Of a DNA stretch of 57,823 nt, positions 35,676-43,914 are shown piece after piece (position 1 is the first letter of the stretch; each line of letters begins with the position of its first letter). Origin of the DNA: Clostridia bacterium (GTDB lineage: Bacteria > Bacillota > Clostridia > Christensenellales > Aristaeellaceae); contig JAFYFC010000046.1 in NCBI GenBank assembly GCA_017543905.1, positions 1-57,823 of the forward strand. The letters run 5' to 3'. The notes beneath the pieces are model-generated. The model had not been told where the DNA came from and did no database searches. It saw only the letters and a program-made list of their open reading frames with translations. A program made the position numbers and the translations under genes.

Positions 35676-37984
35676 ATGAAAATAAAACTCAGCGCAGCTG
35701 TTCTGCTTGTCGCGCTTGCAGTCATGCTTTGCGGCTTTGCGTCTGCGGCAGAGGCTAACGGCGCTTACACTGATGTAGTCATTATCACTACTACAGACAT
35801 GCACGGCAAGTGCTGGAATAAAAACCTGCTGACGGACGCGTCGGACAACAACAATATGCTGCACGTATCTGCGGCGGTCAGCGAAGCGCGCGAGGAATAC
35901 GGCGCGGAAAACGTGATACTGATAGACAACGGCGATCTGTATCAGGGCACGCCCGTGTCGGAGGCGCAGCTGCAAAAACGCATGACCGGGCAATCGCAGG
36001 AGCCGGCGGCGATGTCTGTCTGTCTTGCGGAAATCGGCTACGACGCTTTGGTTTTGGGTAATCATGAATTCAATTTTGCCTGGGAAACGATGAAAGAGGA
36101 GTATACGTGGCTCGAACAAAACGGCGTTCACGTGCTGGCTGCAAACGTTTACTACGACGGCAGCGACGGCATACACGCTGCGGGAGAAAACGCATTCACT
36201 CCGTATATCGTCAAACGGTGAACGTGAACGGCAGCGCGCACAAGCTTGGTATCCTCGGTATAGAGAACTGCGACATAACCCGCTGGGATCTGCCCGACAA
36301 ATACCCCGGTCTGGTGTTCGCGCATCCCGAAAATGCGTCTTATTCCATGGCGTATGAGGCAAAAACCTACATAGAACGGATGCGGGGCGAGGGTTGTGAA
36401 TTCATAATCGTTTCCTACCACGGAGGACCGGGCTCGGCAGACATGCAGCTTGCCTTTGGAGTAAATTCCACAAATCAGGGCAAGCGCATCGTGGCGGAAA
36501 ACGACGAAATCGATCTGCTGGTATTGGGGCATGACCATGTCAGCACTTATTCCAATACGTATCTGTATGACAGCGCCGGTCAGGGCGTGCTTACGGTGAA
36601 CGGCGGCGGACAGCAGCTGACGAAAAGCGTTTTCCGCTTTTTTGAGACGGAGACAGGCGCGCTTGACTGGGAGCTGATCGAATCTAAAAATCATCAGATC
36701 GGCAGCTTCAGGACAGACGAGAATCTGAAGATAAAAATGGAGCCGTACGCAGCCCTGGCTGAAGAAATAGTGTCTCAGCCTGTCGGAACCGCCGCAGGCG
36801 CGTGGGATAAAAGCAAGCAGTTCTATACGCGGCAAACCAACAGTATGGACCTGATCAGCGCCGCCGTGATGGAAGAAGCCGCATTGGGGCTTAAAAGAAA
36901 GTTCGGCGCTTCCGGCGCAGAGGCTCTGGCGAGCGCCGGTCTCGATCACATAGACGTCGACATGATGATCGGCAGTATATCTTCTGCGTCATATGTGATA
37001 TATCCGGGCAGCCTCTCGGTAAAGGATATGTACCGGCTTTACAAGTATGAGAACAACGTGCTCGTCATCCCTATGTACGGGCGCGACATTCGTGAAATCA
37101 TGGAGGAAAACGCCGAGAAACGGCTGATCGCGCGCGTATTGGACGGCAAAGCGTATATCTATTCATACGGCGACCGTTTTACCAATCTGATTTTCGGCGG
37201 TCTCAATTTCACTTACGATCTTTCTGCTCCGACCGGACAGCGCGTCAGGATTGGCGGCTTCTCAAACGGCAGAGCATTTGAGGAAGACAAACTGTATCTC
37301 GTGGCAGTGAACAACTATGTTTTGGGCAATACGAACTGCGGTCTGCGGGTATTCGGCGAAGAAGACGCCATATGGTCGCAAACAGAGGACGAAGCCGGCG
37401 GCAATATACACGATATGCTGATTTCCTATATCCGCCGCCACACTGAGCAGGACGGAGCCGTAACCCCCGAAGCTTTCACATGGCACTGGGAAGCGGTATA
37501 CGCTGCATCTGACATGGAACCGGATTACAGCAATGTCGACTCGGCAGCCTCCTGGGCAAAAACGCTTAGCGACGGCTGCGCATACGTCATATATCAGGAG
37601 TCGGAAGCCCGCGCGCTGACTTCGGCAGAGAAAAACGGCAGCATCCGGGCTGAGTATTGTAAGGCGTTTGGTGAAAAGCTGCTGTCTCCGCTTGGGGATG
37701 CGGTCGCCGCTTATACTGTGCACATGAACGACGACGGCAGCTTTGCGCTTACAGAGGAGACGGGCAGATATTTGACCTGTCTTGAAAAGGGCGGATTAAA
37801 GTTGACGGATGACGTTTCGCAGGACGGCTTAAGCTTTTGGTACCTCGAGGAAGCTTACGGCGGCTGGTACATTATGAATAAAGGCGCCGGACGGCAGGCG
37901 CTGGAATACTATTCGGGCGCCTTTTCGACCTATTACCTGAGTAACGGGGACTACTATATATTCAACTTCTACTCTAAAGACTAA
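35676..37984 (+). pseudogene. 5'-nucleotidase/2',3'-cyclic phosphodiesterase family gene, split by one frameshift
   Basis: The first frame (35676-36221) encodes a signal peptide and the metallophosphatase motifs TTTDMHGK, IDNGDLYQG and LGNHEFNF, then stops at TGA after PYIVKR. The next frame continues without loss: TVNVNGSAHKLGILGIENCD, VSYHGGPG, LGHDH, then the 5'-nucleotidase C-terminal domain and a beta-rich tail to 37984. Re-reading one A at the AAA of 36213-36215 restores the whole frame, so a single A was lost, in the genome or in the assembly. All metal-binding motifs are present. If intact, the product would be a secreted nucleotide/UDP-sugar phosphatase supplying phosphate and nucleosides. 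The upstream phosphatase gene ends 30 bases before. Confidence 0.85.
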
Positions 37985-37989
37985 CAGTA

Positions 37990-38024
37990 CCGATCGAAAT
38001 GAAGCGTTGCTTCATTTCGATCGG
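37990..38024 (+). terminator. Long-stem hairpin after the nucleotidase gene
   Basis: CCGATCGAAATGAAGC and GCTTCATTTCGATCGG form a perfect 16-bp stem with a 3-base loop, starting 6 bases after the stop. G-rich sequence, not a T-tract, follows. Its core resembles the thiT terminator at 47241-47275. Confidence 0.65.
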
Positions 38025-38330
38025 GGGGCTTCGTTGCATTAATAAGCCGTCTGTTTCAAAACGCCAGACGACAAAAGGAACTCCAACAGGATAACAGTTT
38101 TTTCTGAAATTTCTGCGGAAATTTCCGGGCGAAAAAACTGAAAGGAAGCGATTATTTGCTCCGGTCGTCTTCGCTTCGCTCCCTGCGCAAAAATCGCTCC
38201 TCGGGACGGCAAAGCCGCCCCTGCGGATTGAATTTGGAGGGGCAAGCCCCTCCAAACCACCCCGGGCTTGGTGCTTCTGCGGCAGCCGCTTTGGGAGCTT
38301 GTGACGATGCTTGAATTTTTGAGGCACGTA
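38025..38330. repeat. Non-coding palindrome-rich stretch
   Basis: Contains TTTGGAGGGGC-AA-GCCCCTCCAAA (38233-38256), a perfect 11-bp inverted repeat, and several smaller ones (for example around CGGCAAAGCCG). Open frames across it look artefactual. It resembles the dispersed palindromic intergenic repeats of Clostridia genomes. Confidence 0.5.
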
Positions 38331-39449
38331 TTACGTGCGCTTTCGCAGTATTTCCAATTTGCGCTTCAGTTTTTCGATCTTTTCCTGAGCGTTCCCGTAA
38401 GCAGTAAATGCCTCTAAAACCTGTTCCTCGTCTTCGAAATGCGGAAGACGACGATATGCGCTGTTTAAGACGAACGTCGTTTTTGCAGCTTCAAATTGGA
38501 CGGTGATTCTGTTTATTTCCTGAGATACGACCGTTCCCGTACCGTACTCAGGCGACGTCACCTGAACGCCGAGCAGCGAAATGTCCTCGACCCCGTCACA
38601 GCTGTTTTCAAGCTTTGCTATTTCGTCCTCTATAGCGGCGATTTTTGCATTCCGTTCTTCTTCCTGACGGGCCAGCTTCTCGTAATCGACATGTGAAGAG
38701 CCGGCTTTCTTTATGGGAACGGTCCGGCTTGGCGTCAGCAAGCCCTTGTAATAATTGTATGTCTGGCTGCAGTAAACCAGGTCGAACGCCATCAAATGAA
38801 GGCTCTCGTCTCTGTAGTGAGTTTCGTTCAGCGTGCTGAAATGCTTTTCAAGCAGGCTTTTGTGTTCTCTGAGCGCTTCGACGATCGTATCGCAAAGTCT
38901 GTAATAGTCTTTGAGCCTGAAATAAGCGCCGACTCCGATAAGGCCAAAATCGATACACTGAGCCAGCCTGCGCGCATTGCCGCTTTTGAACACATAATTG
39001 AAATCCGGCTCGTTCATGGCCATGAATACAGATGCCGAATGACGATCCTGTTTATAAGACCAGTTGCGGGGGAAATGCTGCAATAACAGCGCATTATAGT
39101 CGTCGACGAAGGCGTCCATATGCTCCTGGGCTGTATCCGCGTCCCTGTTTGCGTCAGCAAACAGAACGTCGTAAAACAAGTGCTCGACGGCGTCGGGGGC
39201 TTCTTTCCATAGCGGGACCACGCCCGCGGCAGGATGCATCCTGCTGTTGTCGACGAACAGGCTGAAATTCTTTCTGGCGGCATTAAAGCGCTCGGCGAAC
39301 GTCGGGAAGCTTTCTGCCGGTTTGAACCATTCCTGACGCCAGGTTTTCATGGCCTGCCATTTGAAAAGCTCGTAATGATCGGTATCGTTTATGATATCGA
39401 AGCTTGCCTCGTATCGGTTTATGAGCTCGTGGAGATAATCGGCGTTCAT
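38331..39449 (-). CDS. Uncharacterised protein with N-terminal domain seen in Firmicute defence/ATPase proteins
   Basis: The 372-residue protein starts at ATG 39449. The opening (LINRYEASFDIINDTDHYEL, FKWQAMKTWRQEW) matches a domain I know from the N-termini of unassigned Firmicute proteins, including McrB-like restriction ATPases (KYKENFDLIN-x-x-x-H-x-ELFKWKA). A helical middle follows, then a coiled coil (about 255-285) and a small beta motif YGTGTVVSQEINRITVQFE with KTTFVLNSAYRRL, like the C-terminal beta motif of some UvrD-type helicases. A second coiled coil ends the protein. No nuclease or ATPase motif is present. Function unknown. It has its own promoter and no partner gene on its strand. 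Confidence 0.75.
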   Translation of the reverse strand: MNADYLHELINRYEASFDIINDTDHYELFKWQAMKTWRQEWFKPAESFPTFAERFNAARKNFSLFVDNSRMHPAAGVVPLWKEAPDAVEHLFYDVLFADANRDADTAQEHMDAFVDDYNALLLQHFPRNWSYKQDRHSASVFMAMNEPDFNYVFKSGNARRLAQCIDFGLIGVGAYFRLKDYYRLCDTIVEALREHKSLLEKHFSTLNETHYRDESLHLMAFDLVYCSQTYNYYKGLLTPSRTVPIKKAGSSHVDYEKLARQEEERNAKIAAIEDEIAKLENSCDGVEDISLLGVQVTSPEYGTGTVVSQEINRITVQFEAAKTTFVLNSAYRRLPHFEDEEQVLEAFTAYGNAQEKIEKLKRKLEILRKRT

Positions 39450-39553
39450 TCATTTCACCCCGCAATCAGCTGCGCGCAATCTGACGTTCAGCAATACATT
39501 CATTTTCCTGTGCATCAGTTCTGTCACGAGTTTAAGCGTTATATTACATTTAT

Positions 39554-39582
39554 ATTATAACAAATAAAAAATCACGTTTCAA
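39554..39582 (-). promoter_or_regulatory. Promoter of the uncharacterised minus-strand gene
   Basis: On the minus strand TTGAAA (39582-39577), 17 bases, TGT-TATAAT (-10 at 39559-39554). Confidence 0.75.
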
Positions 39583-39637
39583 GCACGAAACGTCAGCTGC
39601 AACCCTCTTTTCCGTAAACACAATTCACCCAACCCAC

Positions 39638-39693
39638 TTGCCAATCCTTATAAAGTATGGTATATTAATATCGGAGATGTATGATATCCGATA
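39638..39693 (+). promoter_or_regulatory. Promoter and inverted repeat upstream of the STAS-kinase gene
   Basis: TTGCCA (39638-39643), 17 bases, TGG-TATATT (39661-39666). TATCGGA (39669-39675) and TCCGATA (39687-39693) follow immediately, a 7-bp inverted repeat at the likely transcription start, so it could be an operator. Confidence 0.55.
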
Positions 39694-39804
39694 AGCGAAA
39701 ATATTCCATCTGAGCTTTTGCGCGGGAAAGCAGCTGCCGGATCGTGAAAAGCTTCGGGCGGTGCGTTTAATCGGCACGGCGACGAAAAGGGGTACATTGC
39801 GGAT

Positions 39805-40995
39805 ATGAGCAATCAGACTGTTCAGGGCAGAGTGGAAGACGGCAAGCTTATTATCAGCATCAGCGGCAGGATGGACTCTGCCAACGCCGCGCAGATCGAG
39901 GCGGAAATAAGCGAAATCCGCAAGGCGCAGCCCTGCGGCGTAATAGATATGGACTGCGATCAACTTGCTTACGTTTCGAGCGCCGGACTGCGCGTAATAC
40001 TCCGGCTCATCAAGGACACAGGCAAATTGACCCTTATAAACGTCCATACGGAGCTGTACGAAATATTGGACATGACCAGCTTTACGGATATAGTCGAGGT
40101 GCACAAGGCTTACCGGGTGTTTTCGGTGGCAGGCTGCGACGTGATCGGCAAGGGCGCAAACGGCAGGGTGTACCGCATAGATCGCGAAACGATACTCAAG
40201 GTTTACCAGAATCCCGACGCGCTGCCGGAAATCCAGCGTGAGCGTGAGCTTGCGCGTCTTGCGTTCGTCGCGGGCGTGCCTACGGCGATACCGTATGACG
40301 TGGTACGCGTCGAGGGGGGCGGATACGGCTCGGTATTCGAGCTGCTGAACGCCAAGAGCTTCGCTGATCTGGTCGTCGACGGCGACAAAACGCTTGACGA
40401 GGTGGCCGAGATGAGCATACGTCTGCTTAAGCTCATCCATTCGAAGGAGCTGCATTCCGAAATACTGCCGAGCATGAAAACCGTGGTGCTGGGCTGGGCG
40501 GACTTCCTGCGGGATTACCTTGAGCCGCAGCAGTTCGAAAAGCTGCACTCTCTGATCGACGCGGTGCCGGACGACGGGCATCTGATACACGGCGATTATC
40601 ATCTGAATAACGTAATGCTGCAAAACGGCGAATCGCTGCTGATCGACATGGATACGCTCTCACACGGACATCCCATATTCGAGCTTGCCAATATGTACAA
40701 CGCCTACCTGGGCTTCGGGCTTACAAATCCCAATCAGCAGCTGGAGTTCTTCGGCATCCCTCAGGAGACCTGCGCCTTGCTGTGGCGAAAGTGCCTTATG
40801 CTCTATCTTGACACGCAGGACGCCGCCGTCATAGACGCGGTAGAGGCTAAGGCGAAGCTTGCTGGTCTTACGCGGCTGATGCGCCGCGAGATAAGGCGCG
40901 GCGGTCTTGAAACCGAGGACGGGCGCATAATGATAAAAGCCTGCCGTGATAACATAAACGAGCTATTGACGCGTGTGGATTCGCTGGTGTTCTGA
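39805..40995 (+). CDS. STAS domain fused to an aminoglycoside-phosphotransferase-like kinase
   Basis: Residues 1-105 are a STAS domain of the anti-sigma-antagonist type (LIISISGRMDSANAAQIEAE, YVSSAGLRVILRL), with Ser58/Ser59 at the position phosphorylated in SpoIIAA/RsbV. Residues about 110-396 are an APH-fold kinase: glycine loop GKGANG (115-120), Lys132 in TILKVY, HGDYHLNN with catalytic Asp264 and Asn269, and IDMDT with metal-binding Asp281/Asp283. The fusion puts a substrate domain and a kinase in one chain. Whether it phosphorylates its own STAS domain, another protein or a small molecule is not visible. The start ATG 39805 has AAAAGGGG 12 bases upstream. The stop is directly followed by the PHP gene (ATG overlapping the next base). 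It belongs with, but is 4 kb from, the PP2C phosphatase at 33438. Confidence 0.88.
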   Translation: MSNQTVQGRVEDGKLIISISGRMDSANAAQIEAEISEIRKAQPCGVIDMDCDQLAYVSSAGLRVILRLIKDTGKLTLINVHTELYEILDMTSFTDIVEVHKAYRVFSVAGCDVIGKGANGRVYRIDRETILKVYQNPDALPEIQRERELARLAFVAGVPTAIPYDVVRVEGGGYGSVFELLNAKSFADLVVDGDKTLDEVAEMSIRLLKLIHSKELHSEILPSMKTVVLGWADFLRDYLEPQQFEKLHSLIDAVPDDGHLIHGDYHLNNVMLQNGESLLIDMDTLSHGHPIFELANMYNAYLGFGLTNPNQQLEFFGIPQETCALLWRKCLMLYLDTQDAAVIDAVEAKAKLAGLTRLMRREIRRGGLETEDGRIMIKACRDNINELLTRVDSLVF

Positions 40996-40996
40996 A

Positions 40997-41863
40997 ATGA
41001 TTGAAATAACAAAAATCGATCTGCATATGCATTCGACTGTCTCCGACGGCACGGATACGCCGGCGGAGCTGCTCAGTAACGTGCGTGAAGCGGGAATATG
41101 CATGTTCGCGCTCACGGATCACGACTCGATCAAGGGCTGCGCATCGCTTAAGGCTATCCGCTCGGAGAACGATCCTGTGCTGCTGAACGGCGTGGAGTTT
41201 TCGTGCAGGGACGAGCTTGGCAGATACCACATACTCGGCTACGATTACGATCTGACCGCCAAACCGATTAAGGACGTTGTCGAATTGAGCCATGCCCTCC
41301 GTATACGAAAATTCATGGCGCGGATCAGGTATATACGCGACAAATTCGGCTTCACGCTTCCAGAGGAGGATATACAGAGCCTGCTGACCCTCGACAATCC
41401 CGGAATGCCGCATATCGCTAACCTGATGGTGCACTACGGCTATGCGCCGTCCAGAGAGAAGGCCATAAAGCAGTACCTCAATCATGCGAGCTCCGACAGC
41501 GAGTATACGCGCCCCGAGGCGGCGATACAGGGCATTCTGGGCAGCGGCGGCATACCTGTGCTGGCGCATCCCGCCTTTGGAGACGGTGATCAATTGATCA
41601 TAGGGCAGGATATGGATAAGCGGCTTAAGCGCCTGATCGGCTTCGGTCTGCAGGGAGTGGAGGCGTTTTATTCCGGCTTTACGCCTGAGCTGACAGCCGA
41701 GACGCTCGGCTTCGCGGAAAAATACGGCCTGTATGTGACTGCGGGCAGCGACTATCACGGCAAAAACAAGCATATTTCCCTCGGAAGCACGCACCTTTCC
41801 GAAGCCGCGGCGATTCCGGACGGCCTTGTGCGCTTTCTGGAAAGGGTAAGCCAGAAGCAATAG
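40997..41863 (+). CDS. PHP-domain phosphoesterase (YciV/TrpH-like)
   Basis: ATG 40997 lies one base after the STAS-kinase stop, so translation is coupled. The 288 residues carry the PHP metal motifs: DLHMHSTVSDG, LTDHDS, GVEFS, LAHPAFG and GSDYHG. Family members with this layout are 3',5'-nucleoside bisphosphate phosphatases or 5'-3' RNases (RNase AM). No polymerase domain is attached. The tight coupling suggests it works with the STAS-kinase, perhaps on a nucleotide signal, but this is inference. Confidence 0.88.
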   Translation: MIEITKIDLHMHSTVSDGTDTPAELLSNVREAGICMFALTDHDSIKGCASLKAIRSENDPVLLNGVEFSCRDELGRYHILGYDYDLTAKPIKDVVELSHALRIRKFMARIRYIRDKFGFTLPEEDIQSLLTLDNPGMPHIANLMVHYGYAPSREKAIKQYLNHASSDSEYTRPEAAIQGILGSGGIPVLAHPAFGDGDQLIIGQDMDKRLKRLIGFGLQGVEAFYSGFTPELTAETLGFAEKYGLYVTAGSDYHGKNKHISLGSTHLSEAAAIPDGLVRFLERVSQKQ

Positions 41864-41971
41864 CGTCATCTGCCGTGAAAATCGCCTTGATACAAATCAT
41901 ATAGCCCATATCTTTTTCATGCCCAATTCCGTTCTGCTTCAGTATTTGCGAATAATTTCACATTCCGCCTG

Positions 41972-41999
41972 TTGACAGATCATAAATATGTGATAAAAT
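41972..41999 (+). promoter_or_regulatory. Promoter of the peroxide-defence operon
   Basis: TTGACA (41972-41977), 16 bases, TGA-TAAAAT (-10 at 41994-41999). Confidence 0.75.
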
Positions 42000-42001
42000 T
42001 A

Positions 42002-42027
42002 TATTTGATAAAATAAATTATCAAATA
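42002..42027 (+). promoter_or_regulatory. Inverted-repeat operator candidate (OhrR)
   Basis: TATTTGATAA and TTATCAAATA are perfect 10-bp inverted repeats around AATAAA, placed directly after the -10 box, covering the transcription start. The AT-rich dyad position is as expected for a MarR/OhrR repressor, and an OhrR homologue is encoded at the end of the operon. Confidence 0.65.
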
Positions 42028-42047
42028 CGACAGTTACGGAGGACGCT

Positions 42048-42590
42048 ATGGGATTTTACGATTATTCGGTTTTCACGTCAAAGGGAGAAGAGGTCTCCAT
42101 GAAGCAGTTCGAGGGCAAGGTCGTGCTGGTGGTAAATACCGCGACCGGCTGCGGCTTTACGCCGCATTACAAGGATCTCGAGGAAATGTACGAGCAGTTC
42201 CATGACAAGGGACTCGAGATCGTGGACGTGCCCTGCAATCAGTTTGCAAACCAGACGCCCGGCACGGACGAGGAGATCCACGAGTTCTGCACGCTTAAGT
42301 ACAATACCCAGTTCCCGCAGATGAAGAAGAGCGACGTGAACGGCGAAAACCAGCTTCCGCTGTTTGCGTATCTCAAATCCCAGAAGGGCTTCGAGGGCTT
42401 CGGAAAGGGCCCGATGGCGCTGCTTATGAGCACGATGCTGAAAAAGCAAGACAAAAACTACAAGGACAATCCCGACATCAAGTGGAATTTCACCAAGTTC
42501 GTTATCGACCGTGAAGGCAACGTGGCTGCGCGCTTCGAGCCTACGCACAGCATGAAGGACGTCAGCGCCTGCGTCGAAAAGCTGCTGTAA
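42048..42590 (+). CDS. Glutathione peroxidase family thiol peroxidase
   Basis: 180 residues, usual for bacterial GPx. The peroxidatic Cys35 lies in NTATGCGFTPHY, followed by VPCNQFANQTPG and WNFTKFVIDREG. Cys81 in HEFCTLKYN is at the position of the resolving Cys in thioredoxin-dependent Cys-GPx enzymes. Anaerobic Firmicutes generally lack glutathione, so thioredoxin (encoded two genes downstream) is the expected reductant; it reduces organic and lipid hydroperoxides in the cytoplasm. ATG 42048 follows GGAGG. It is first in the operon behind the promoter and operator candidate. Confidence 0.93.
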   Translation: MGFYDYSVFTSKGEEVSMKQFEGKVVLVVNTATGCGFTPHYKDLEEMYEQFHDKGLEIVDVPCNQFANQTPGTDEEIHEFCTLKYNTQFPQMKKSDVNGENQLPLFAYLKSQKGFEGFGKGPMALLMSTMLKKQDKNYKDNPDIKWNFTKFVIDREGNVAARFEPTHSMKDVSACVEKLL

Positions 42591-42607
42591 CGGGCGGAGG
42601 AACAAGC

Positions 42608-43471
42608 ATGGAACGCGCAGATATCGCAATAATCGGCACCGGACCCGCGGGCGTATCGGCCGCGCTCACAGCGACTATACGCAATAAAAAAGTGCTGCTG
42701 CTGGGCAGCGCGCTTCTCAGCGAAAAGCTTGCAAAGGCGCACGAGATAAACAATTATCCGGGCTTTCCGAAGGCCTCGGGCGCTAAGCTGGCCGAGGTAC
42801 TCGGGCAGCATCTGGACAGCCTCGGAATCGCGATAACCGAAAAGCGCATAAACACTGTGTACGCGATGGGGGATTGGTTCGCGCTGCAGGCGGGCGAGGA
42901 GATGCTTGAAGCGTCCAGCGTGATACTTGCAACCGGCGTGCTCGCGGGCAAGCCTCTGCCCGGGGAAAACGAGCTGCTGGGACGCGGGGTAAGCTATTGC
43001 GCTACGTGCGACGCGCCGCTTTACCGCGGCAAACGCGCGCTGGTCATAGGCTACAGCCCCCGCGAGGAGGCCGAGGCTGCGTTTTTGAGCGAGGTCTGCG
43101 CGGAGGTAATATACATTCCCGTCTACAGTGCCGAAACGCATCTGCCGGATAAAGTGCGCGTCGTGTGCGAAAAGGTAAGCGGCATAGCGGAAGAAAACGG
43201 CGTGCGCACAGTGAGCACCGATAAAGGAAAATACGAAACCGACGGCGTGTTCGTGCTGCGCGAGGCCGTGGCGCCCGGGCAGCTCGTGCCGGGGCTTGAG
43301 ACCGAGGGCGCGCACGTATGCGTAAACCGAAAAATGGAAACGAGCATTCCCGGCATATTCGCCTGCGGTGACATAACCGGCACGCCGTATCAGTACATAA
43401 AAGCGGCGGGAGAAGGCAACGTGGCCGCGCTCAGCGCGGTAAGCTATCTCGACAAATCAAAACGCGTCTGA
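42608..43471 (+). CDS. Thioredoxin-reductase-like flavoprotein, NADPH motifs absent
   Basis: 287 residues. The FAD motif GTGPAG (10-15), the redox pair Cys131-Ala-Thr-Cys134 (VSYCATCDAP) and the C-terminal FAD motif GIFACGDITG are all present. The second dinucleotide site is not: where NADPH-dependent enzymes read GGGDSA-x-E and HRR, this one has VIGYSPREEAEAAF and VIYIPVY. The same loss defines the ferredoxin-dependent flavin thioredoxin reductases of Clostridia. So this enzyme probably takes electrons from ferredoxin or an unknown donor. It is 17 bases after the peroxidase and 19 before thioredoxin, and should reduce the latter. Confidence 0.9.
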   Translation: MERADIAIIGTGPAGVSAALTATIRNKKVLLLGSALLSEKLAKAHEINNYPGFPKASGAKLAEVLGQHLDSLGIAITEKRINTVYAMGDWFALQAGEEMLEASSVILATGVLAGKPLPGENELLGRGVSYCATCDAPLYRGKRALVIGYSPREEAEAAFLSEVCAEVIYIPVYSAETHLPDKVRVVCEKVSGIAEENGVRTVSTDKGKYETDGVFVLREAVAPGQLVPGLETEGAHVCVNRKMETSIPGIFACGDITGTPYQYIKAAGEGNVAALSAVSYLDKSKRV

Positions 43472-43490
43472 AACGCGGAAGGAGAATACT

Positions 43491-43805
43491 ATGGTCAAAA
43501 AGATAAACGCTCAGCAGTTTGAAACCGAAGCCAAAAACAGCGCCGTCGCGGTGGTGGATTTTTCCGCTACGTGGTGCGGCCCCTGCAAGATGCTTGCGCC
43601 CGTGCTCGAGAAAGTCAGCGCACAGTTTGACGGCAAGGTCGACTTCTACAACGTGGACGTGGACGACGCGCCGGAACTCGCGGGCGAATACAACGTGAAT
43701 TCCGTGCCCTGCCTGATTCTTATGAAAAACGGCAAGCTCGTCAGCCAGTCTGTCGGCTTCAAGCCCGAGCCCGTGATTTCCGCGTGGGTCAACGGAAATA
43801 TCTGA
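43491..43805 (+). CDS. trxA: Thioredoxin
   Basis: 104 residues with the active site FSATWCGPCKML (Cys29, Cys32), the conserved cis-Pro in NVNSVPCLILMKNG and a GFKPEPVISAWV C-terminal helix. It transfers electrons from the reductase just upstream to the peroxidase and other disulphides. ATG 43491 follows AAGGAG. Confidence 0.95.
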   Translation: MVKKINAQQFETEAKNSAVAVVDFSATWCGPCKMLAPVLEKVSAQFDGKVDFYNVDVDDAPELAGEYNVNSVPCLILMKNGKLVSQSVGFKPEPVISAWVNGNI

Positions 43806-43820
43806 GATAATAAATCCGCT

Positions 43821-43875
43821 GCCGTCCGGTCTGCGCAAGCTTAAGCCTGCTGTGCGCAAGCGAAAGCCGGACGGC
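43821..43875 (+). other. Hairpin between trxA and the OhrR gene
   Basis: GCCGTCCGG (43821-43829) pairs with CCGGACGGC (43867-43875) around a further GCGCAAGC/GCTTAAGC-rich inner structure. No T-tract follows. It could lower expression of the regulator relative to the enzymes or be an RNA processing site. Confidence 0.45.
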
Positions 43876-43914
43876 AAATAAGTGCTTAGCCGCTTACGCG
43901 GCGGGAGACTCAAA

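Noticed and set aside
36200..36225. Programmed -1 frameshift in the nucleotidase gene
   Set aside because: The site reads GTC-AAA-CGG; there is no X-XXY-YYZ slippery heptamer, and no clear downstream pseudoknot, so a lost base is more likely.
37974..38327. 117-codon minus-strand frame
   Set aside because: It runs through palindromic repeats and the terminator hairpin; its translation is an artefact of repeat sequence.
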